DNA of 64,000 bases from Sulfurimonas autotrophica DSM 16294 (GTDB taxonomy: Bacteria; Campylobacterota; Campylobacteria; Campylobacterales; Sulfurimonadaceae), in contig NC_014506.1 in the NCBI RefSeq assembly GCF_000147355.1, positions 1,426,001-1,490,000 of the forward strand. Direction: 5' to 3'. The position numbers and the translations under genes were made by a program. The notes beneath the pieces were generated by a model. The model was not told the DNA's origin. It did not search any database and saw nothing but the letters and a program-made list of their open reading frames with translations. Shown in pieces: positions 55,432-63,220 of the stretch (position 1 is the stretch's first letter; each line of letters starts with the position of its first letter).

Positions 55432-56404
55432 CTATAATTGTCTCTGCAAAAAACTCACTACTGTACTGATAACTTTTTTCACTATTTAAATAGAATTCTA
55501 TATTATTCAAGTATTTTAAATACTCTTCATCACTCATATTATAAATAAAATCATAAAGTTTTTCATAGGTATCATATTTTCTTTTATCAATAAAACATTC
55601 TTCTGGAATATGTTCTGTTATATTATTTGCGCCCCAGTACACAGGGACACACCCTGCAAAAAAACAATCAAATATCTTTTCCGTAATATATCCCGGTATA
55701 TCCCTTGCATTTTCGTAACATATTACAAATTTGTATTTTGTTAAAGTCTCTTTTTTAGATTCAACTTTTCCCTTATAAGAGATATAATGTGGTGATATGT
55801 TTATCTTATTGAATATAAAGTTAATATATTTATTTGATGAAGTGTATTTATCCCACCCTATACCATAAAAATCAAAATCTTCTATATGGTTTTTCTCAAA
55901 CCACTTGATTGCTTCAACTCTTTTAGAGTATAACTCCAGAGGATGCACACTTTGCTTATTTCCTGCAATCAATGTACATAATTTCTCTTTTTTAGACAAG
56001 TCTTTATTTATATTTTTAACAATTTCTTGAGCGAAATTAAATTTAAAATATTTTTTATTATCCACTATATCATCTTTCCATGTAAAGATCTTATTGAAAT
56101 AGTGATGTTTTTGCTTATCCCAGTTATCTGGTCGAATAAGTTCACTCTCAAATATTAAAAGATATGATTTGTCAATATCGTTCTGAGTAGATAATATTTT
56201 TGGCATTTCATTATAAATTACTATCTCAGAATCTTCTATTGAATTAATATCGTGTGTCGATAAATCATAACCAAGCTCTTCAAACTTCATCTTTAAAAGA
56301 TAGAATGGATACATACAGTTGTCTCTATTTATAATTTTATCAGATAAATCAAAAAGTCGATTTTTTCCATAAAAATTTTCTACAACTATCGAAGCTTTTT
56401 TCAT
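55412..56404 (-). CDS. GT10 (alpha-1,3-fucosyltransferase-like) glycosyltransferase
   Basis: This 330-residue protein has the GT10 donor signature YKFVICYENARDIPGYITEK followed by CFFAGCVPVYWGANN, as in Helicobacter pylori and eukaryotic alpha-1,3/4-fucosyltransferases. The donor would be GDP-L-fucose or a related GDP-6-deoxy sugar. No GDP-fucose genes are in this window. It overlaps the CgeB-like gene by four bases. Confidence 0.88.
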   Translation of the reverse strand: MKKASIVVENFYGKNRLFDLSDKIINRDNCMYPFYLLKMKFEELGYDLSTHDINSIEDSEIVIYNEMPKILSTQNDIDKSYLLIFESELIRPDNWDKQKHHYFNKIFTWKDDIVDNKKYFKFNFAQEIVKNINKDLSKKEKLCTLIAGNKQSVHPLELYSKRVEAIKWFEKNHIEDFDFYGIGWDKYTSSNKYINFIFNKINISPHYISYKGKVESKKETLTKYKFVICYENARDIPGYITEKIFDCFFAGCVPVYWGANNITEHIPEECFIDKRKYDTYEKLYDFIYNMSDEEYLKYLNNIEFYLNSEKSYQYSSEFFAETIIDATKKV

Positions 56405-57387
56405 ACTATTTGCCCTAAAATATCTCTTAATCTATTTATATATCCATGCTCTTGTACAGCCTTTTCATGTGACTCTTGTTTTATTTCTTCTCTCTCGATA
56501 TCGTTTTCTAAATAATATTTTATAAGTAACGCAGCTTCATCAACATCGGAATAACAAACTAATTCATTGCCTATATCAAAATAATTTTCTATAGATGGAG
56601 CATAATCACTAAGCTGAAAACCATTAAAATAAGGTATCTCAAAATTTCTAGCTTTAATTTGTCTAGCATTTTTTTTACTTCTAAATAATAACGGTATTGC
56701 TTTCCAGTAACTCAGTAAATACCTAACATCAAAACTATTGCTATTTCCAATATTTAAATTAATTTTGGATGAAATAAACAACTGATTCATCTCTTCTGCA
56801 CTTAATGGTCCATTACTCCAACCATTACCAAAAGCTTCGACTTTAATACCTTTTTTTTGTAGAGTTTCGATAAACCATTTTCTATATGGATGAAAACCGC
56901 CTACAAAAGTTACATCATATTTATAACCATCGAATTTAGCTATTTTGTGTGTATTGATGGCAGCCCATTGACTGTATATTACATTATTTTGCCCAATAGC
57001 TTTATATTTAGGTATAGAATATTTATCCGTTGTAATACAGTAAGTAAAATGAGTTGCGTATTTATAAGTAAAGTCGTCAAATCTCCACTGATCATCACCA
57101 AACCAATTTATAGTTTTATATTTAGACTTTAAATAATCTAAAGTTTTTATCTCAAATTGATCTTGATACAGAGAGAAAAAAATCAAATCTGGTTTAACTT
57201 CATCTGCGAAGTTTATTAATTTATCATGAATTATATTAGTTTTATCTAAAAATTCATCATAACAGAACATGACCACTTCATGTCCTAACTCTTCAAAAGA
57301 ATTTTTAAAACCATCAAGCCCAATTATATTTTTTCCACGTGCCTTAATACCATAGTCGTACTGCAAATCTACATATAAAATTTTCAT
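56401..57387 (-). CDS. CgeB-like glycosyltransferase
   Basis: This 328-residue protein has an N-terminal ILYVDLQYDYGIKARGKN and a C-terminal part fitting the Glyco_trans_1_2/CgeB family (FVGGFHPYRKWFIETLQKKG, INLNIGNSNSFDVRYL). These proteins are GT-B transferases or glycosyltransferase-like proteins in surface-sugar clusters. The substrate is unknown. The ATG starts directly after the rfbH stop. Confidence 0.78.
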   Translation of the reverse strand: MKILYVDLQYDYGIKARGKNIIGLDGFKNSFEELGHEVVMFCYDEFLDKTNIIHDKLINFADEVKPDLIFFSLYQDQFEIKTLDYLKSKYKTINWFGDDQWRFDDFTYKYATHFTYCITTDKYSIPKYKAIGQNNVIYSQWAAINTHKIAKFDGYKYDVTFVGGFHPYRKWFIETLQKKGIKVEAFGNGWSNGPLSAEEMNQLFISSKINLNIGNSNSFDVRYLLSYWKAIPLLFRSKKNARQIKARNFEIPYFNGFQLSDYAPSIENYFDIGNELVCYSDVDEAALLIKYYLENDIEREEIKQESHEKAVQEHGYINRLRDILGQIV

Positions 57388-58716
57388 TTATCTTCTTACA
57401 AACTCTCGAATTTTCATAATCATATACTCGATAGCTGCATCGCCCATACCAGGATATAATCCTATCCATAAACTGTCATTCATAATTTTATCTGTATGAG
57501 TAAGTTCTCCGACAACTCTATAGTCGATTCCTTCTTGCATTGTATCAAAAAGAGGATGTCTTAATATATTTCCTGCAAAAAGATTTCTTGTTTGAATGTT
57601 GTTACTCTCTAAACACTCTGACATCTCATTTCTTGTAAAAGTTGCATCATCATTAATTGTCATAAGAAATCCAAACCAACTTGGATCTGAATTTGGCTGA
57701 GTTTGAACTAAAGTTAGAAGTTCTAAATCTTTTAAACCATCATATAGTTTTTGAAAATTTTCTTTTCTTTTTTTGACAAAAGATGGAAATTTCTCAAGCT
57801 GAGCAACTCCTACAGCTGCTTGCATATCTGATACTTTTAGATTAAAACCAAAGTGTGAGTAAACATACTTATGATCATACCCTTTTGGAAGATTTCCAAA
57901 ACTCATCGAAAATCTTTTACCGCAAGTATTATCAACTCCACTCTCACACCAACAATCTCTACCCCAGTCTCTCATACTTAGCATAATTTTTTGAAGTAGT
58001 GGGTTATCTGTGTAAGTTGCTCCACCCTCTCCCATCGTCATGTGATGTGGAGGATAAAAACTTGATGTTCCTATATCACCCCATGTACCAGTTGGCTTTC
58101 CTTCATAAGTAGAACCAAGAGCATCACAGTTATCTTCTATCAACCAAAGATTGTGCTTATCACAAAACTCTTTCACTGCTCTAATATTAAATGGATTACC
58201 AAGAGTATGTGCAATCATGACAGCTTTAGTCTTCGTAGAGAGTGCAGCTTCAAGCTGAGACACATCAATATTAAAATGAGTAAGTTCCATATCCACAAAA
58301 ACAGGAACTGCACCATACTGAACAATAGGAGTAATAGTTGTTGGAAAACCTGCTGCAACCGTTATAACTTCATCTCCACGTTTAACCTGTCTCTCTTTAA
58401 GTAAAGGAGAAGTCAGAGCATAAAATGCAAGTAAATTTGCAGAACTTCCAGAATTGACAAGAAAAGACCATCTGACATTTAAAAACTTTGATAACTGTTT
58501 TTCAAATTTTTTAGAGTACTCTCCATAAGTAAGCCAAAAATCAAGTGAACTATCTACAAGATACTGCATCTCTGTTGCATCAAAGACACGCCCTGCATAA
58601 TTTACCCTACTTTGACCAGCAATAAACTCTGCTTCTTGCTTTGGTTTATGTACCAGTTCATAATATTCTTTCGTTTTTTGTAGTATTTCTTGTTTTAATT
58701 GCTCTTTTTTTGTCAT
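57388..58716 (-). CDS. rfbH: RfbH: CDP-4-keto-6-deoxy-D-glucose 3-dehydrase (E1)
   Basis: This 442-residue PMP-dependent enzyme removes the C3 hydroxyl from CDP-4-keto-6-deoxyglucose. The Schiff-base lysine of aminotransferases is replaced by His (SFYPPHHMTMGEGGA), as in known E1 enzymes. Cysteines for the [2Fe-2S] cluster are in DWGRDCWCESGVDNTCGKRF. It normally needs the flavin reductase E3 (AscD/DdhD), not visible here. It sits downstream of rfbF, rfbG, the transketolase pair and an SDR gene. Confidence 0.95.
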   Translation of the reverse strand: MTKKEQLKQEILQKTKEYYELVHKPKQEAEFIAGQSRVNYAGRVFDATEMQYLVDSSLDFWLTYGEYSKKFEKQLSKFLNVRWSFLVNSGSSANLLAFYALTSPLLKERQVKRGDEVITVAAGFPTTITPIVQYGAVPVFVDMELTHFNIDVSQLEAALSTKTKAVMIAHTLGNPFNIRAVKEFCDKHNLWLIEDNCDALGSTYEGKPTGTWGDIGTSSFYPPHHMTMGEGGATYTDNPLLQKIMLSMRDWGRDCWCESGVDNTCGKRFSMSFGNLPKGYDHKYVYSHFGFNLKVSDMQAAVGVAQLEKFPSFVKKRKENFQKLYDGLKDLELLTLVQTQPNSDPSWFGFLMTINDDATFTRNEMSECLESNNIQTRNLFAGNILRHPLFDTMQEGIDYRVVGELTHTDKIMNDSLWIGLYPGMGDAAIEYMIMKIREFVRR

Positions 58717-58721
58717 ATTTC

Positions 58722-59648
58722 TTACTTATCCTTCTTCCACATAGTATCAATTTTTTTAAGATATGGATCATCCACAATTTTCTCTGTATCCAATGTATCA
58801 ATATTATAACTAAAATAGTCTCGCATTTTTATTATTGCTTCTCTATGAGGTGTGAACTTAAAATCATCTATCTCTTTTAAAACTTTCTCATTATTTGAAC
58901 TATATTCATTATTGAATCCATCATTTAACACTTTAATCTCAGACTTAAAATCACTCACTTCATTCACTATATTAGCTAAAGTCACCAAATCAATCTTTTG
59001 CCCTGTTGTTACATTATATATCTTCTCTTTTGAATCATTATGGATAAACCAATCTATCATCTTCACCAAATCATCAATATAGATATAATCAAAATAAACA
59101 TTTTTATTGATTACTATTGGTAAATGCAATAAATTTTTCACAATAGCATTTGATATAAATTTAAATCTATAATTTTCATACTCACCATATGCTCCAAAAA
59201 CACGAAGTTGAACTATATCATCACACTTTTCTATATATTTTGAAGTGATAGATTTATAAAAACCATATTCATCATGCGGTTGTTCTGTTAAATAATCTTC
59301 CTCTTTTGCATTAACTATAGGTTTGTGTTTAGCATACTCAGCGCCACTTCCAAATGAGATGATTTTTTTTACATTTTTTTCATGTTTTGCGATATTGAAA
59401 AATATCCGAAGATTATATTCCGTAATATTTTTCATATCTGCTACATCTCTTCCACCACCACGATTTGCAAGGTGAATGATGATATCAATTTTATTTAAAA
59501 GTATATAAGTATCTACAGCACTTTCATCAGATAAATCCAGCTCTTTACTCGATGGTGTAAAAAGAATGTACTCAGTGTATTCTTTTTGTAGGTACTCTTT
59601 TAAATGAGAACCAATAAATCCATTTGCACCTGTTATGAAAATATTCAT
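58722..59648 (-). CDS. NAD-dependent epimerase/reductase in the CDP-sugar set
   Basis: This 308-residue extended SDR has ITGANGFIGSHLKEYL, Ser in ISFGSGAEYAK, and the YxxxK pair in EYGFYKSITSKY. Between the transketolase pair and rfbH it probably reduces the C4 or side-chain keto group of a CDP-deoxysugar, like abequose or paratose synthases or YerF. Which keto group is reduced cannot be told. It overlaps the transketolase gene upstream (ATGA). Confidence 0.8.
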   Translation of the reverse strand: MNIFITGANGFIGSHLKEYLQKEYTEYILFTPSSKELDLSDESAVDTYILLNKIDIIIHLANRGGGRDVADMKNITEYNLRIFFNIAKHEKNVKKIISFGSGAEYAKHKPIVNAKEEDYLTEQPHDEYGFYKSITSKYIEKCDDIVQLRVFGAYGEYENYRFKFISNAIVKNLLHLPIVINKNVYFDYIYIDDLVKMIDWFIHNDSKEKIYNVTTGQKIDLVTLANIVNEVSDFKSEIKVLNDGFNNEYSSNNEKVLKEIDDFKFTPHREAIIKMRDYFSYNIDTLDTEKIVDDPYLKKIDTMWKKDK

Positions 59649-60565
59649 AATAGTTCCAATATTGTTGTAGTTATATTTTGTGCAGTTAATCCAAATTTAT
59701 CGCGAATATAGCTTTGGCTTCCAACGTAATGAGAGTATTCATCAGGAAGAGCAAATCGTTTAAATACTGGATTATAAATTGATTCTGCAATATACTCTGA
59801 AACAACACTTCCAAGACCACCAATTACATTATGTTCTTCTATCGTAAAAATATGCTTTTTTGTTTTGAGAATCTCAGCTAAGGCAGCATGATCAAAAGGT
59901 TTAATTGTATGCATGCTAACCAAATCTGAACAGTAACCTTCTTTCAAAAGTTTATCTTCAACATCTAAAGCAAGATCAGAAGCATTACTTGTAAATAAGA
60001 TGGCAATTTCACTCTCAATATTTTTTTTAATGTAATTAGCTTTACCTAGTCGAATTTCATTTTTACTATTGCTAATAATCGGTTCACCTTTTTTAGGTAA
60101 TCTAAAATATATTGGTCCTTGATAATTAATAGATTCTTCCGTAATTCTTTCAACTTCATAAGGATCAGAAGGTGCAAAAACTGTCATATTTGGTAATGCT
60201 CTCATAAGTGCAATATCTTCTATTGCATGATGTGTGGCACCTGCTGGACCATATGTAACACCAGCACCAACCCCTACTAATCTCACATTTGTATTCATAT
60301 AAGCAACATCAACTCTTATTTGTTCAAATGGTCTCATTATAACAAACGGAATAATACTATACACATATACTATCTTACCACTTAGTGCTAATCCAGCAGC
60401 AATACTAACTGCATTAGCTTCTGCAATTCCGACATTTAAAAATCTATCTGGATATTTTTCTTCAAACTCTTCTAAAACTGAAAAGCCTAAATCTGGAGTG
60501 ATAACGAATATTCTACTGTCAGTTTCCGCTAATTTAACTAGTGTTTTTACAAATGTATTTCTCAT
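59645..60565 (-). CDS. Transketolase C-terminal subunit (pyrimidine and C-terminal domains)
   Basis: This 306-residue protein equals the second half of transketolase. The cofactor-activating glutamate lies in FLNVGIAEANAVSIAAGLAL; FEQIRVDVAYMNTNVRLVG and the C-terminal domain (FTIEEHNVIGGLGSVVSEYI) follow. With the next gene upstream it should form a split TPP enzyme that transfers a two-carbon ketol unit. Its place in a nucleotide-sugar operon, rather than with pentose-phosphate genes, argues for a sugar-branching reaction. Confidence 0.9.
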   Translation of the reverse strand: MRNTFVKTLVKLAETDSRIFVITPDLGFSVLEEFEEKYPDRFLNVGIAEANAVSIAAGLALSGKIVYVYSIIPFVIMRPFEQIRVDVAYMNTNVRLVGVGAGVTYGPAGATHHAIEDIALMRALPNMTVFAPSDPYEVERITEESINYQGPIYFRLPKKGEPIISNSKNEIRLGKANYIKKNIESEIAILFTSNASDLALDVEDKLLKEGYCSDLVSMHTIKPFDHAALAEILKTKKHIFTIEEHNVIGGLGSVVSEYIAESIYNPVFKRFALPDEYSHYVGSQSYIRDKFGLTAQNITTTILELL

Positions 60566-61353
60566 AACAACTCATTTAAGGCAATATTTAATTGTTCTTC
60601 ATTTGGTGATTTGTAATGCCATTCAAATTTATTTTCCATATAACTCACCCCTTTACCTTTAATAGTATGTGCAATAATTGCTTTTGGTTGTTTCGAATTT
60701 TTTAGTAAGGCACTTTCAATTTCAGAAAAGTTATGCCCATCAATTTCTATAACATCCCAATTGAAAGAGAGTAATTTGTCTTTTAATGGTTCTAAATTAA
60801 TAACCTCATTTGTCCTGCCATAGCCTTGCAGTTTATTATAATCAATAATTAAAGTTAAGTTATCTAAATGTTTATGTGGTGCAAACATAATTGCTTCCCA
60901 CACAGAACCTTCATTTAATTCTCCATCACCACAAACAACATAAACATTAGAATCGTTATTATCAATTTTATTTGCTATGGCCATACCAATTCCTAAAGAA
61001 AGACCATGTCCTAAGGATCCAGAAGAAACTTCCACACCAGGTGCAGCTTCTTTATCCAAATGTCCTGGTAATTCTCCACCATCTATATAAAAACCCTCTA
61101 ATAGAGATTTATCAAAAAAATCTTTCTCAGCTAAAGTAGCATACAAAGCTGAACTACCATGTCCTTTACTCAGAATAAATCTATCTCTATTTTTCAAACT
61201 TGGATTTGCAGAGTCAATATTCATTATCTTAAAATATAAAACTGTCAATATATCCACTACAGAGAGTGCTGTACCAGAATGTGAAGCATAAGATTTGGCA
61301 TTCATCTTTACTATCGATTTTCTAATCTCTTTTGCAATTAGTTCTAAATTCAT
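60562..61353 (-). CDS. Transketolase N-terminal subunit (TPP-binding)
   Basis: This 263-residue protein equals the first half of transketolase. TPP and substrate contacts are visible: SHSGTALSVVDILTVLYF, ILSKGHGSSALYA, LPGHLDKEAAPGVEVSSGSL, and the TPP motif GDGELNEGSVWEA ending near IIDYNKLQG. The frame opens at a GTG (61365), but ATG at 61353 overlaps the rfbG stop (TAATG) just as rfbG overlaps rfbF. It partners with the following subunit gene. Confidence 0.9.
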   Translation of the reverse strand: MNLELIAKEIRKSIVKMNAKSYASHSGTALSVVDILTVLYFKIMNIDSANPSLKNRDRFILSKGHGSSALYATLAEKDFFDKSLLEGFYIDGGELPGHLDKEAAPGVEVSSGSLGHGLSLGIGMAIANKIDNNDSNVYVVCGDGELNEGSVWEAIMFAPHKHLDNLTLIIDYNKLQGYGRTNEVINLEPLKDKLLSFNWDVIEIDGHNFSEIESALLKNSKQPKAIIAHTIKGKGVSYMENKFEWHYKSPNEEQLNIALNELL

Positions 61354-62447
61354 TATAATGTCCACTCTATACTTTTTAATTTTGCATCATTTACATAAGT
61401 TAGCAAATCTTCTTTTGTTAACATCTTCTCTTCTTCATAATAAGCTTTATACCACTTTACAGTCTTCTCAAATGTAGTATCACTATCCCAAACATCTTTC
61501 CATTTCAAAATAATATGGGCTTTAGAACAATCAAGTTTTAAAAGATTTGCTTCATGAGGTTGATTTTGCTCTCTATTTATTTCATAATCTATTGTTTCCC
61601 AATGTTTTTTTACATTTTTCACAACTTCTTCAACGGTTATACTTCCTTCATCACTTGGTCCAAAATTCCAAGCTTCACCAAATGCTACTTGCTCTTCTAG
61701 GAGCTTTTGTCCGATATGAAGATATCCACTTAAAGGCTCAAGCACATGTTGCCACGGTCTTGTTGCATATGGATTTCGTATACTGACTTTTTTACCTTGT
61801 GAAACTGAAAGCATGATATCTGTCATTAGTCTATCTTTTGCCCAATCTCCTCCACCTATGACATTTCCAGCTCTACATGATGCCAGTAAAGTATTATGAG
61901 TTTTTTTATAATCATTTGGATTAAAGTAAGAGTTTCTATAAGAATTAGCTAGTAAATCTGCACAACCCTTCGAAGAGCTATATGGATCATAACCACCCAT
62001 TGGGTCATTTTCACGATAACCCCATATCCATTCCTTATTTTCATAAGCTTTATCACTTGTGATATTTACGATTGCTTTTACATTGGCATTTCTACAAGCT
62101 TCAAATACTTTAAGCGTACCAATGACATTTGTTTCATATGTCTCAATTGGGTTTTCGTATGAGAGTCTAACAAGCGGTTGAGCAGCTAAATGAAATACAA
62201 TATCTGGTTTATAAGTTTGCATTGTTTGATTTAATTTATCTACATCTCTAATATCACCAATAATAGAAATAATATCTAGATTTAAAAACCCTATATGATT
62301 TGGAGTGGTTGGAGCTTCCAAAGAGTAACCAACTACTTTTGCGCCCATTTGATCTAGCCAATATACAAGCCATGAACCTTTAAATCCAGTATGTCCTGTA
62401 ACTAATACAGTTTTATCTTTATATATATTGGAAAAAAGATTTTGCAT
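61353..62447 (-). CDS. rfbG: CDP-glucose 4,6-dehydratase RfbG
   Basis: This 364-residue extended SDR converts CDP-glucose to CDP-4-keto-6-deoxyglucose. It has KTVLVTGHTGFKGSWLVYWL, the YxxxK pair in GYDPYSSSKGCADLLANSYR and Thr in NITSDKAYENKEW. The frame opens at 62483, but ATG at 62447 has GGAAAG seven bases upstream and overlaps the rfbF stop (TAATG), so I choose it. Confidence 0.95.
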   Translation of the reverse strand: MQNLFSNIYKDKTVLVTGHTGFKGSWLVYWLDQMGAKVVGYSLEAPTTPNHIGFLNLDIISIIGDIRDVDKLNQTMQTYKPDIVFHLAAQPLVRLSYENPIETYETNVIGTLKVFEACRNANVKAIVNITSDKAYENKEWIWGYRENDPMGGYDPYSSSKGCADLLANSYRNSYFNPNDYKKTHNTLLASCRAGNVIGGGDWAKDRLMTDIMLSVSQGKKVSIRNPYATRPWQHVLEPLSGYLHIGQKLLEEQVAFGEAWNFGPSDEGSITVEEVVKNVKKHWETIDYEINREQNQPHEANLLKLDCSKAHIILKWKDVWDSDTTFEKTVKWYKAYYEEEKMLTKEDLLTYVNDAKLKSIEWTL

Positions 62448-63220
62448 TACCATACTTTCCAAGGTGCTATTTTTTCTTTCCATAATTGATTAAGTTTTTG
62501 ATTGTCCCTTAGAGTATCCATTGGTTGCCAAAAACCATGATGTTTGTATGCAACCATTTTTCCATCAAGTGCTAAATTTTGTAGTGGTTTTTGTTCAAAT
62601 ACACAACTTTCATCTTCAGAAATATAATCAAAAACTTCTGGTTCACATATAAAAAAACCACCATTGATCCATCCTGCCTCTGTTTTTGGTTTTTCAATGA
62701 ATTTTTTAATATTTTGATTATCATCAATATCTAAATTACCAAACCTAGCTTCAGGTTGAATTGCAGTCATCGTAACAACTTTTTGATGTTCCTTGTGAAA
62801 TCTTACACTATCAGCAATATTAATATCAGAAACACCATCTCCATAAGTAAGTAAAAAAGATTCGTTCCCTATATATTGTTGAGCTCTTTTTATCCTACCG
62901 CCAGTCATGGTGTCTAATCCAGTATCTACTAAAGTTACTTTCCAAGGTTCACTAGTATTATTATGCACTTCCATTTTGTTTGTTTGCATATTAATAGTAA
63001 CATCACTTTGGTGTAAAAAATAATTTGCAAAATATTCTTTTATATAGTACCCCTTATATCCGAGTAAAATAACAAAATCATTAAAACCATAATGTGAATA
63101 TATTTTCATGATATGCCATAAAATCGGTTTTCCTCCGATTTCAACCATCGGTTTTGGTTTTAAATCTGTTTCTTCAGATATTCTTGTTCCGTAGCCACCG
63201 GCTAATAATACTACCTTCAT
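62447..63220 (-). CDS. rfbF: Glucose-1-phosphate cytidylyltransferase RfbF
   Basis: This 257-residue enzyme makes CDP-glucose, the entry to all CDP-3,6-dideoxyhexoses. It has VVLLAGGYGTRISEETDLKP and PMVEIGGKPILWHIMKIYSH, and its length matches RfbF. The ATG overlaps the upstream PLP-gene stop (ATGA). It sets the donor nucleotide of the local pathway as CDP. Confidence 0.97.
   Translation of the reverse strand: MKVVLLAGGYGTRISEETDLKPKPMVEIGGKPILWHIMKIYSHYGFNDFVILLGYKGYYIKEYFANYFLHQSDVTINMQTNKMEVHNNTSEPWKVTLVDTGLDTMTGGRIKRAQQYIGNESFLLTYGDGVSDINIADSVRFHKEHQKVVTMTAIQPEARFGNLDIDDNQNIKKFIEKPKTEAGWINGGFFICEPEVFDYISEDESCVFEQKPLQNLALDGKMVAYKHHGFWQPMDTLRDNQKLNQLWKEKIAPWKVW

Noticed and set aside
57388-58716. 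RfbH read as a sugar aminotransferase
   Set aside because: The PLP lysine is replaced by His and the iron-sulfur cysteines are present.
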